A stretch of 34,601 bases of DNA, taken from positions 1 to 34,601 of the forward strand of contig QBUV01000094.1 of assembly GCA_013572355.1 (NCBI GenBank), in the 5' to 3' direction. A program made the position numbers and the translations under genes. The notes below the pieces were generated by a model, which had not been told where the DNA came from, did no database searches, and worked only from the letters and a program-made list of their open reading frames with translations. Below, one piece after another: positions 1 to 8,418 of the stretch. Source of the DNA: Candidatus Methanogaster sp. (GTDB lineage: Archaea > Halobacteriota > Methanosarcinia > Methanosarcinales > Methanogasteraceae). The number at the start of each line of letters is the position of its first letter. The stretch's first letter is position 1.

Positions 1-301
1 AACAGTTAGCCAACGACTGATGGTTAATAAGTGAGTAACCATACATAAACATTTCTCTATGTGAACGCAAACATCACGACTATTATTTTTCAAAAATATG
101 TTGTCTGCGGCTTGTATTGATGTCCGCTTCACCCCACAAATCGCATCATCCACGCGGGCCATCCCGACCTCCATTCACTATGCCAGCTTCACGAAGTCAC
201 CAAACCCCTGACTTAAGTGCGGAGACTGTACACCCGCGTTATCACATCCAGTTTGCCTTCATCGCTGCTCCACACTTCGCAGTTACTCCGGATGCGCCAT
301 C

Positions 302-844
302 TCAAACCCCCGCCACCTCCCGCATAAATCTCCTCTTGATCTCCACCGGCTCCATATCGATGATCGGCACGTCAGCATTCCCTGGATCGACCGTTACCAC
401 GAGCATGCCCGAGCCATGCACACCAGATCGCACCTCTTCAATTGTCGATGCTCTCCGCACATCGCGCACCCCCGCCCCAGTTGCGATCGCTGCCAGATCA
501 GCCGCACGCGATGTGGCGGTCAACTGGCATCCTGTCGAGCCGTAGCACTGGTTATCGAGAACCACGAGCAGATAGTTATCCGGAGCATGGTTTGCGATGG
601 TCGCAAGCGAGCCCAAGTTCATCAGAAGCGAGCCGTCGCCATCGAGGACCACGACCTTGCGCGGCTGCGCCAGCGCCAGCCCAAGCCCGATCGATGATGC
701 AAGCCCCATCGAACCGAGCATGTAAAAATGCGTCACCTTATCCTTTAGCGCATACAGTTCCCTGCTCGGGTAACCGAGATTGCAGATCACAAGCTCATCT
801 GCCAGTTCCAGAGCGATCGCCTCGATTGCAGATACGCGCTTCAT
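302..844 (-). CDS. comE: Sulfopyruvate decarboxylase beta subunit (TPP-binding, coenzyme M biosynthesis)
   Basis: 180 aa; 'ELVICNLGYPSRELYALKD..FYMLGSMGLASSIGLGLALAQPRKVVVLDGDGSLLMNLGSLATIA' is the classic ComE/TPP-binding (GDGS) signature. No comD adjacent. Confidence 0.88.
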   Translation of the reverse strand: MKRVSAIEAIALELADELVICNLGYPSRELYALKDKVTHFYMLGSMGLASSIGLGLALAQPRKVVVLDGDGSLLMNLGSLATIANHAPDNYLLVVLDNQCYGSTGCQLTATSRAADLAAIATGAGVRDVRRASTIEEVRSGVHGSGMLVVTVDPGNADVPIIDMEPVEIKRRFMREVAGV

Positions 845-905
845 CTGATGATATCAACGGTTTCAGGGTATAAAGTTTATACGTCCGGGCAGCCATCCCA
901 ACATT

Positions 906-1940
906 ATGACACGCGTCATCGGAATCGATCCGGGCACAAAGAGTTTCGACTTCTTTGGACTGGACGGCGAGAAGGTCACCCTCGATCTATCGATACCAAC
1001 GAAGGAGATCGCGTCCGACCCGGAATCGGTCATCGATCTGCTAAAAACGACCGAGCCCGAACTTATCATCGGACCCTCAGGGTACGGGATTCCTATCAAA
1101 AAAATCTCTGATATAACGCGGCGCGACATTTTCCTGATGTCGCTTCGCCGGAGTGACGATAACAGGTCGATACTCGGAATGCGCAGGTTCATCGAGACGT
1201 TAAAAGAGCATAATCTGCCGGTATATGCAATCCCAGGGGTCATACACCTGCCAACGGTCCCCTCCTATCGAAAGGTCAACAGGATCGACATGGGCACTCC
1301 TGACAAGTTGTGCTCGTGCGCGCTTGCAGTGCGGGATCAGGCGGCAAGCTCTGGCATCGACTATGACCGGACATCGTTTATACTGCTGGAGGTCGGATTC
1401 GCACACACCGCCGCCATCGCTGTCGATTCCGGAAGGGTTGTGGACGGCATCGGCGGAAGCAGCGGTGGCATCGGATTTCTTTCGATGGGTGCGATCGACG
1501 GCGAACTTGCATACCTCCTCGGCAGGTTCGGAAAGGAGTTTATGATCAGCCGGGGCGCGCGTTTCCTAACCGGAAGCGAGATTGCGCCAGAGGACCTTGC
1601 CATGCATGATGATGCACGTAGCGCGCTTATCGAGGGTGCGGTCAAGAACGTTCTCGCACTCACAGCCGCTCTGGCGCCGGACGAGGTGCTGCTATCAGGC
1701 AGACTATCAAGGATTCCGGAAATTTGGACTGAGTTGATGGAGCGGTTGGATACGGTTGCCCCTGTTCGATCGTTAAAAGGATTTTCCGGTGCTAAAATTG
1801 CAAAAGAATCCGCACAAGGCGGCGCGGTGATAGCGGATGGGCTTTTGCAGGGGCGGTACGCTGGCATCGTTGCGACGATGAGGATTAAAGAGGCGTGTGG
1901 TACGGTTCTCGACTACGTGCCGCCGATTTCGGATGGGTGA
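906..1940 (+). CDS. DUF1464 family protein (ASKHA-like predicted kinase)
   Basis: 344 aa; N-terminal 'VIGIDPGTKSFDFFGLDG' nucleotide-binding motif and 'GIGGSSGGIGFLSMGAIDGELAYLLG' typical of archaeal DUF1464 proteins. Confidence 0.8.
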   Translation: MTRVIGIDPGTKSFDFFGLDGEKVTLDLSIPTKEIASDPESVIDLLKTTEPELIIGPSGYGIPIKKISDITRRDIFLMSLRRSDDNRSILGMRRFIETLKEHNLPVYAIPGVIHLPTVPSYRKVNRIDMGTPDKLCSCALAVRDQAASSGIDYDRTSFILLEVGFAHTAAIAVDSGRVVDGIGGSSGGIGFLSMGAIDGELAYLLGRFGKEFMISRGARFLTGSEIAPEDLAMHDDARSALIEGAVKNVLALTAALAPDEVLLSGRLSRIPEIWTELMERLDTVAPVRSLKGFSGAKIAKESAQGGAVIADGLLQGRYAGIVATMRIKEACGTVLDYVPPISDG

Positions 1941-1983
1941 TCCGGAATTCTCACAATTTCGTTAGCAGTCAAGCAGTAGTACG

Positions 1984-1996
1984 ATCATAGTATGAT
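1984..1996. repeat. 13-bp palindrome ATCATA-G-TATGAT
   Basis: Direct reading of the sequence downstream of the DUF1464 gene. Confidence 0.6.
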
Positions 1997-2005
1997 AGTG
2001 ACACT

Positions 2006-2027
2006 GTTGTGGTACTCATCCCACAAC
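2006..2027. repeat. Hairpin GTTGTGG-(8 nt)-CCACAAC
   Basis: Perfect 7-bp inverted repeat in intergenic DNA. Confidence 0.6.
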
Positions 2028-2125
2028 GATGTATATACCAATGTCACCCCAATGCAGCTTTTACAGTAAGTCTTTCTAAGAAATCCGTTCGTGTGGGTTT
2101 TGCACTGGGGTCATATAAACGTGTA

Positions 2126-2157
2126 CGCAGCCCAAACCTCTGGGCTGCGACATTTTT
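2126..2157 (+). terminator. Candidate hairpin terminator: CGCAGCCCA-aacctc-TGGGCTGCG followed by T-run
   Basis: Perfect 9-bp GC-rich stem with 6-nt loop, followed shortly by 'catttttcg'. Confidence 0.45.
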
Positions 2158-2228
2158 CGTTGAACGAAAGGTATCTTTGGGTAATGTTTGTGCAGCCAGA
2201 GTTTCGGGCGTTCTGGTTCTGGGACTGC

Positions 2229-3539
2229 TCATCTTGCAAACTCCCCCCGCCGCACGCACCCGATACCGGAAAGAACCGCCTCGATCCCGCCCTCGACACC
2301 GTCCGGGTCACAGTCGCCAAGAATCTCGATCCGGAAAGTTGCGCTCTGTCTCGGCTCGTACCGGTCGATGACATCTGCACGTACCGCGCCATCGCATCTC
2401 GATATCACATCACAGATCACGAAAGGGTCTGCGCGGTCAGGCAGTATGACCGAGATATCCCGCGTAAACCTGCGCAGATTTTCAAGTTTCCAGTCCTGCA
2501 ACTCTGCCTGGCTGAGCAGTCTTATGTTTTCGATCTTTAATTCAACAGATTTCCGACCCTCTTCCATCACAATGGTTCTCGGGGCGACCTTTGTGATGAC
2601 GCCTGTATGCATAACCCCGGAACGGAGGTGCAACACGCCGCTCTCTCGCCCTATCGACCTGACCAGTTCCTCAAACTCTGTGATCTTCGTATTGATCAGT
2701 TTATCGGACCGTCTCAGAGCGGATTCCGTATCCCCGAAGTGGGATGCCGCATTCTTCATCAGATCTGTGAAATCGTCCACGGAACCGTCCCTGACAATCT
2801 CCGAAAGCCCCGTACACTCGGCGATGAACGCCTCATGCACCTCCGCGATCCTTGGATTGTTCATCTGGATCATCGCGTACAGGTGCGGGTTCTGACCGAG
2901 TATCCGCCCGACGAAATCGAGCATGATCTCGTACACAGGGCTCATGAACCTTCTCGACAGGGAGACCTCGAAGTCGAGGCTCCGAAGCGTGGATCCGATG
3001 CTTAAGTATGCGAAATGCGTGAGCCCCTGCACCACTGCCATGACTCGGTCGTGCGTGTCGGCATCAACGATCTCGACGTTCGCACCCTCGCGCTCGAAGA
3101 GATCGGTCAATATCGGAAGCCACCGTTCGCATCTGCTTGACGGCGTGATCATCACAGCCTGCCCGCTGATGTCAGGGATGCTCGGACCGAACATCGGATG
3201 CGTCCCAATCACCTCGACGCCAGCAGGTGCACACTTCTCCATCGCAGCAAGCGGTATCTTCTTTATCGAGGTCATATCCATGAGAAGGCTTCCACGACTC
3301 ATCTTCGGCGCAATCTCTTCGATCGTATCCTCTGTCACATCGATGGGAACCGAGATCACAACGATATCGCTCTCGTGGATTGCGGCATCCAGATCGTGCG
3401 CATACGTTGCGCCCAACGCTTCGGCGATCTCGACCTTGCCGCTTTTGCCCCAGACCACAACCGTATGGTGGAGGCGCTGGAAGAATCTCGTAAACCACTG
3501 TCCGAGTTCGCCGGTTCCGCCAATGATCAGGATCTTCAT
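2229..3539 (-). CDS. tyrA: Prephenate dehydrogenase with long archaeal C-terminal extension
   Basis: 436 aa; Rossmann 'MKILIIGGTGELGQWFTRFF', 'VVISVPIDVT', 'IGTHPMFGPS' motifs of TyrA; about 150 aa C-terminal regulatory-like region. Confidence 0.88.
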   Translation of the reverse strand: MKILIIGGTGELGQWFTRFFQRLHHTVVVWGKSGKVEIAEALGATYAHDLDAAIHESDIVVISVPIDVTEDTIEEIAPKMSRGSLLMDMTSIKKIPLAAMEKCAPAGVEVIGTHPMFGPSIPDISGQAVMITPSSRCERWLPILTDLFEREGANVEIVDADTHDRVMAVVQGLTHFAYLSIGSTLRSLDFEVSLSRRFMSPVYEIMLDFVGRILGQNPHLYAMIQMNNPRIAEVHEAFIAECTGLSEIVRDGSVDDFTDLMKNAASHFGDTESALRRSDKLINTKITEFEELVRSIGRESGVLHLRSGVMHTGVITKVAPRTIVMEEGRKSVELKIENIRLLSQAELQDWKLENLRRFTRDISVILPDRADPFVICDVISRCDGAVRADVIDRYEPRQSATFRIEILGDCDPDGVEGGIEAVLSGIGCVRRGEFAR

Positions 3540-3658
3540 GGGTACTCCTTTTTATATTGTAATTTCATGTATTTCATATATATCAAAAAGTTTTTGCGAG
3601 TGGGCTATCGCACAAATCCTTATAAGCCGCAAAAGCCATTTTTCAACCGGGTGATATT

Positions 3659-4411
3659 ATGGAACAATATTTGATACCAATAGTGATTGTAGTGCTGTTT
3701 GTGCTTGCAAGCGCTGTAAAGATCGTTCAGGAGTACGAGCGTGGCGTGATATTCCGGCTCGGGCGACTGGTCGGTGCAAGAGGACCAGGACTATTCTTCA
3801 TAATCCCGATACTCGAGACGATGAAGAAGATCGATCTCAGGACGATCGTGCTCGATATCCCGCCGCAGGAGGTTATCACAAGGGATAACGTGACTGCCCG
3901 GGTGAATGCTGTGGTGTACTACCGGGTGATGGATCCGAGCAAGGCAGTCGTGCAGGTTGAGCACTATCCGACAGCAACCGCGCAGATGGCGCTCACTACG
4001 CTTCGGGGCGTTGTTGGGCAGGTGGAACTTGATGAGGTTCTTTCCGAGCGGGATAAGATCAACAAGCGGCTGCAGGAGATCATCGATGAGTCGACTGACC
4101 CATGGGGGATCAAGGTTTCGGCTGTCGAGATCAAGGATGTCGAACTGCCAGAGTCGATGCAGCGTGCGATGGCTTCGCAGGCAGAGGCAGAGAGGAACCG
4201 GAGGGCACGGATCATCAACGCAGAAGGAGAGATGCAGGCATCAATCAAACTTGCGGATGCTGCGAAGGTGCTGAACGAACAACCGGGAGCACTCTACATC
4301 CGGACGCTCCAGACGATCAAGGATGCGACCGAGGAGAAGGCGACGACGGTTGTGATTCCGCTGCCGATAGAACTCATGGGCGCACTCGGACTCAATAAAG
4401 AGAATAAGTAA
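3659..4411 (+). CDS. SPFH/stomatin-prohibitin family protein (slipin)
   Basis: 250 aa; N-terminal TM helix then '[63 protein letters not shown]'. Confidence 0.95.
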   Translation: MEQYLIPIVIVVLFVLASAVKIVQEYERGVIFRLGRLVGARGPGLFFIIPILETMKKIDLRTIVLDIPPQEVITRDNVTARVNAVVYYRVMDPSKAVVQVEHYPTATAQMALTTLRGVVGQVELDEVLSERDKINKRLQEIIDESTDPWGIKVSAVEIKDVELPESMQRAMASQAEAERNRRARIINAEGEMQASIKLADAAKVLNEQPGALYIRTLQTIKDATEEKATTVVIPLPIELMGALGLNKENK

Positions 4412-4439
4412 AGAGAGATGAGTGGAAAATGGGATTGAG

Positions 4440-5732
4440 ATGAAACGTATCCCAATCCTTCTAACGCTCCTGCTGCTGGCGCTTCCCCTTATCGTGGCGC
4501 CGGCATGTAGCGCGTCAGAACCAGTGATCTATGTGATCGAGGTGGACGACATGATCACAGCAGGCACTGAGATGGAGATCGCCCGCGGCATCGATCACGC
4601 AACCGATATCGGTGCTGCCGCGGTGTTGATCGAAATAAACACGCCTGGCGGGCTTGTTGACTCGATGGAGGGGATCGTATCTGATATCGAGCGTTCGGAG
4701 GTGCCTGTGATCACGTTTGTGCCGCAGGGTGAGCGAGCGTTCTCTGCCGGTGCATTCATTCTTTTATCAGGGCATATCGCTGCAATGGCTCCCGGTACAG
4801 CCACAGGAGCGGCAACACCGATTGCGATAACGCCAACAGGCACGACGCCGGTTGAGAACAAGACTGTTAATGCGTACGCAGCCAGGATGCGCGGGATCGC
4901 GGAGAACCGGAACCGATCTACAGAGGTCGCGGAGAAGTTCGTGACAGAGGGGTTATCACTGACTGCGGAGGAAGCGCTGGAGCAGGATGTGATCGATGTA
5001 GTCGCGTCCGGCAGGCACGATCTTGCCGCTGCCATCGATAACAGAACCGTAAACGTGAGCAGGGAATCGGTGACACTCCGCACGAAGGGTGCAATCTTCA
5101 TCACACAGGAACCGCAGTTTGCTGCATCGATCGTCGCCCTACTGAGCAACCCCCAGATCGCGTTCGTACTCTTCTTAATCGGGATCTATGGGATCATCTA
5201 CGGTCTCAAAGCTCCTGGGACGTACGTTCCTGAGATGGTCGGCGCGATAGCGATAATACTTGCGCTGTACGGCATGGGAATGTTCTCGGTAAGCACATTC
5301 GGCGTGCTATTGATCGTAGCCGGGATAATATTGCTCATAGCAGAGGTTCTCACGCCGACATTCGGGGTACTGACGATCGGCGGCGCGATCTGCCTGGTTC
5401 TCGGTGCCATCATGTTTCCACAGGAGCCGTTCATGCCGGCTGAATGGATTAGCGACTTCAGACAGACCGTCTTCGCACTCGTGATCCTCTCTGTCGTGAT
5501 CATCGTGGCAGGTCTCGGTTTTGTTATGAAGACGAGGCTTACGAAACCGACGACTGGGCGGGATGAACTGATCGGAGAGGTTGTCAGGGCAGAGACCGAC
5601 ATCGCACCGGTTGGCACTGTGCACATTCACGGTGAGATATGGCGGGCATCCGCAACAGAGCCGGTGCGGAGAGGAGAGGACGTGGTGATCCAGGATGTGG
5701 ACGGGCTCACGCTGGTTGTTGAGAAGAAGTAG
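4440..5732 (+). CDS. NfeD family membrane protein / ClpP-class serine protease
   Basis: ORF 4422-5732, start likely at MKRIPILLT (4440); signal peptide, 'INTPGGLVDSM', 'SAGAFILLSGHIAAMAPGTATGAATPI', four TM helices and OB-fold C-terminus; follows slipin gene. Confidence 0.93.
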   Translation: MKRIPILLTLLLLALPLIVAPACSASEPVIYVIEVDDMITAGTEMEIARGIDHATDIGAAAVLIEINTPGGLVDSMEGIVSDIERSEVPVITFVPQGERAFSAGAFILLSGHIAAMAPGTATGAATPIAITPTGTTPVENKTVNAYAARMRGIAENRNRSTEVAEKFVTEGLSLTAEEALEQDVIDVVASGRHDLAAAIDNRTVNVSRESVTLRTKGAIFITQEPQFAASIVALLSNPQIAFVLFLIGIYGIIYGLKAPGTYVPEMVGAIAIILALYGMGMFSVSTFGVLLIVAGIILLIAEVLTPTFGVLTIGGAICLVLGAIMFPQEPFMPAEWISDFRQTVFALVILSVVIIVAGLGFVMKTRLTKPTTGRDELIGEVVRAETDIAPVGTVHIHGEIWRASATEPVRRGEDVVIQDVDGLTLVVEKK

Positions 5733-5790
5733 AGAGTCCATGAACCCGCCCGGAGGCAACCCCTGAATCGAATCATCGAAATCGTAGATC

Positions 5791-6477
5791 TTATCCCTTC
5801 GCATCGATTAGACGCTTTGGGTTCGTCCTGACCGCGGCTACGCAATCGCGCTCAGTCAGTCCTGCCCCCATCGCCACCGTAAGCGCCATCTCTTCAGTGA
5901 TCAGATCGTCTGGTGCGTGCGCATCTGTGTTCACGATGAGATCGCATCCGATCTCGCACGCAATCCGAGCAACATACCCGTTCGTCCGGTTGTGTCCGCA
6001 TCTTGCCGTGATCTCGAGCAGTACGCCATTTTCGCGTGCGCATTCGACCTCATCGGTGGTGATCAGTCCGGGATGCGCCAGAATGTCGATGTCCGACCGA
6101 AGTGCAGCAGCATTCGTGCCCGGAGCCACAGGTTCTGACGTGGTCTCGCCGTGCACCACGATGATATCAGCGCCAAGCGACCTTGCTTTATCTGCAAGCC
6201 GCGCAATCTTTCCGGGCGGAACATGCGTCAGTTCCACACCAGTTAGGACTCTGATACCCCATTCCTCCTCCAGAAACGAAGTCTTTTTCATTGCGTCCAG
6301 CACAAATTCGATGTTCGTAAAATCGACGTGATCCGTGATCGCAATCGCAGAATAGCCATGCACCACTGCACGGCGGACGAGTTCGCTCGGTATCAGTTCG
6401 CCGTCGCTGAATATAGAGTGGGTGTGCAGGTCGATCATCACAGATATCTGGGGTGCGAGACCTATAAGCATTCCCAT
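5791..6477 (-). CDS. PHP domain metal-dependent phosphoesterase (histidinol-phosphatase family)
   Basis: 228 aa; 'MIDLHTHSIFSDGELIPSELVRRAVVHGYSAIAITDHVD' and 'NTDAH' PHP motifs. Confidence 0.9.
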   Translation of the reverse strand: MGMLIGLAPQISVMIDLHTHSIFSDGELIPSELVRRAVVHGYSAIAITDHVDFTNIEFVLDAMKKTSFLEEEWGIRVLTGVELTHVPPGKIARLADKARSLGADIIVVHGETTSEPVAPGTNAAALRSDIDILAHPGLITTDEVECARENGVLLEITARCGHNRTNGYVARIACEIGCDLIVNTDAHAPDDLITEEMALTVAMGAGLTERDCVAAVRTNPKRLIDAKG

Positions 6478-6516
6478 AAGCGCAGGTTGGTCAGCAGACC
6501 GGAAACGTCAAAATCG

Positions 6517-6533
6517 CCACCCGTTGGGGGTGG
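6517..6533. repeat. Hairpin CCACCC-gttgg-GGGTGG between srp19 and the PHP gene
   Basis: Perfect 6-bp inverted repeat located between the srp19 stop and PHP start on the minus strand. Confidence 0.45.
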
Positions 6534-6548
6534 ATAACTTAAAGATCC

Positions 6549-6842
6549 TTAATTAGCGGATCGTAGCTCCTTCATCTTCGAGCAAACCTCATAGAGAATC
6601 GAGGATTTTGGAGCGTCTGTCTTCTTTACGAGCACCCGTCCCTGTTTCTCCCACCATGCCGCAGGATGCGCCTTCGTATCTTCGACAGCGCAATCGAGAT
6701 TGAGCATTCTGGCTGCTTCTGCGATCTCATCGAGCCGCGGCGACTTCACAGCACTCCGCCTCGAGACCCTGCGCCCACCGTTTCTCGATATCCTGCTGTC
6801 GAAATAGATGGGCCAGATAACGATCCTGTCTGTTTCTGGCAT
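6549..6842 (-). CDS. srp19: Signal recognition particle 19 kDa protein
   Basis: 97 aa; 'IVIWPIYFDSRISRNGGRRVSRRSAVKSPRLDEIAEAA' is diagnostic for archaeal SRP19. Confidence 0.92.
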   Translation of the reverse strand: MPETDRIVIWPIYFDSRISRNGGRRVSRRSAVKSPRLDEIAEAARMLNLDCAVEDTKAHPAAWWEKQGRVLVKKTDAPKSSILYEVCSKMKELRSAN

Positions 6843-6846
6843 AAAA

Positions 6847-6957
6847 TCCCGCCTCCCGGAATCGAACCGGGGACATCGCGGTCTCTGCGCGGTAATGTGT
6901 GCTTTCGCACATGATCATACTACAGCCGCGCACTCTACCAGGCTGAGTTAAAGCGGG
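6847..6957 (-). tRNA. tRNA-Tyr(GUA) with an intron of about 37 nt (approx. 6883-6919) after position 37
   Basis: Reverse complement gives CCCGCTT acceptor pairing with AGGCGGG, D-arm ACTC/GAGT with GG in the loop, anticodon stem CGCGG/CCGCG, loop CUGUA, T-arm CCCGG-TTCGATT-CCGGG, discriminator A. C1:G72 is the archaeal tRNA-Tyr identity pair. Intron inferred because canonical CCGCG-ATGTC-CCCGG geometry requires removing 37 nt. Confidence 0.88.
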
Positions 6958-7101
6958 TTATATAGAGTGGTGCCGCGGCCTTTATCAATCTTTTGTTTCT
7001 GGCAGTATCTCCGAATCAGCATGAATCCGCAAAAATATTGGAACACATGAGTTGTGTCAGCGAGGAGTTTTCCATGCACCGCAGCACTGGAGTTCGCAAA
7101 A

Positions 7102-7731
7102 TCAGACGCTTTGCCCAAGCATGATACGCTCGCACCGCTTGAGGTCCTGAACCGTGTTCACATTCAGCGCAACTTCAGTTTCAGGGAGAATCAGGTTATA
7201 ATCGGGCTGCTCCTCCTCGATCAGACCACCATCGAGGATGTTAACGCCGCACGGGACGATCAACTCATCGTTGCGATTGAAGACCGCGGTCGGGTGCTGC
7301 CCAAGTTCCGTACAGACGGAAAGCGGCGTGTGAACAGAGAGCGCAGGTTCGCAGCGCTTGTTGTAGATCGAAACAACCCTATCGATCATCTCAGGGGTTA
7401 CAAGCGGGAGATCAGACATTACAACGAGTACCGGCTCCTTGATTCCCGCTGCCTTGATCCCGTGAACCATGTCGCCGACGTAACCGAGACCGGGCGCGGG
7501 AATGATATCGACATCCCCCTGCGTCCCAAGATATTCCTGTGTCTGCGGAACGCTTGGTGAGGTCACGACAAAGATGCTGCCTATCGACCTGCTGCGCCTG
7601 AGCGTATCGATCACGTACATGATAAGCGGTCTTCCGCAAAGTTCGACCATCGGCTTTTCGCCAGTCCAGTCCCCTGTGAAGAACCTGCTCCCGACCCCGC
7701 CAGCCATCACTACCGCATCCATGCGAATCAC
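7102..7731 (-). CDS. cobY: Adenosylcobinamide-phosphate guanylyltransferase (CobY-type NTP transferase)
   Basis: 209 aa; 'MDAVVMAGGVGSRF..EKPMVELCGRPLIMYVIDTL', 'VTSPSVPQTQEYL', 'GLGYVGDM', 'PCGVNIL' pattern of archaeal CobY. Confidence 0.82.
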   Translation of the reverse strand: MIRMDAVVMAGGVGSRFFTGDWTGEKPMVELCGRPLIMYVIDTLRRSRSIGSIFVVTSPSVPQTQEYLGTQGDVDIIPAPGLGYVGDMVHGIKAAGIKEPVLVVMSDLPLVTPEMIDRVVSIYNKRCEPALSVHTPLSVCTELGQHPTAVFNRNDELIVPCGVNILDGGLIEEEQPDYNLILPETEVALNVNTVQDLKRCERIMLGQSV

Positions 7732-8309
7732 CTTCCGCTCCCGCGCCCTTCCCGCCCGCTAACGAGATCAAGATGGTACTTCACCATGCAACTGTGTTCG
7801 ATCTGGGTTGTCACCACGTACGCCTCCTCAAGAAGCATCCCGGTGGCGATCGTGCCGTGCCCGCGTATGATCACGCCTTTGTGCTCGCGCAAAAATGAGG
7901 CGGCATTCTCTGCAAGTTCCGAGGTTCCGATGCCGCCTGTAACGATCGGGATCTCGTGCAGGAAGTATATTCCCTCGCTATCGACCGGCACGACCCGGGA
8001 ATCCTCGATCAAGGACTCGATCACCGAAAAAGGGCAGTGTGCATGGATGATTGCGAGCGCTGAAGTGTTCTTGTAGATGGCGCGATGCACGATCGCCTCT
8101 GATGATGCGATCATGTCCATGCTTGAGGTTCCCTCGACACTGATCTCTACAACGGAATCCCGGTCGATCTCGTCCAGTGCGGATCCGCTTCTCGTGATCA
8201 GCATTCCTCCGCCGGTGCGGACGCTGATATTGCCGAAATGCGACTCAACAAGACCGTACTCAACAAGTTTCTTTCCGAATCGTGAAATCTCTCGCCACAT
8301 GGTTCTCAT
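7728..8309 (-). CDS. Class II aldolase/adducin family protein (fuculose-1-phosphate aldolase-like)
   Basis: 193 aa; 'ESHFGNISVRTGGGMLITRSGSALDEI', 'IHAHCPFSV', 'RGHGTIATG' metal-binding histidine pattern. Confidence 0.88.
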   Translation of the reverse strand: MRTMWREISRFGKKLVEYGLVESHFGNISVRTGGGMLITRSGSALDEIDRDSVVEISVEGTSSMDMIASSEAIVHRAIYKNTSALAIIHAHCPFSVIESLIEDSRVVPVDSEGIYFLHEIPIVTGGIGTSELAENAASFLREHKGVIIRGHGTIATGMLLEEAYVVTTQIEHSCMVKYHLDLVSGREGRGSGR

Positions 8310-8418
8310 ATCAATTGTCGTTGGTCTATCTCTACCAATCTTTAGTATTTGCTCCGGATGGAACTGATGACGCTGGCATACAACTTAAGTAGAATCTACA
8401 CAATACAAAGCGTGAACC

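Noticed and set aside
117-873. Plus-strand ORFs over comE and its downstream flank
   Set aside because: Overlap comE antisense; Pro/Ser/Arg-rich with no motif. Region 1-300 left unannotated because no coding signal was convincing.
2009-2540. Plus-strand ORFs of 120 and 149 aa at the end of tyrA
   Set aside because: Mutually overlapping, partly antisense to tyrA, no domain; palindromic intergenic DNA better explained as RNA or terminator.
2188-3654. Plus-strand ORFs of 235 and 243 aa antisense to tyrA
   Set aside because: Ser/Thr/Ile-rich shadow frames; tyrA on the opposite strand is clear.
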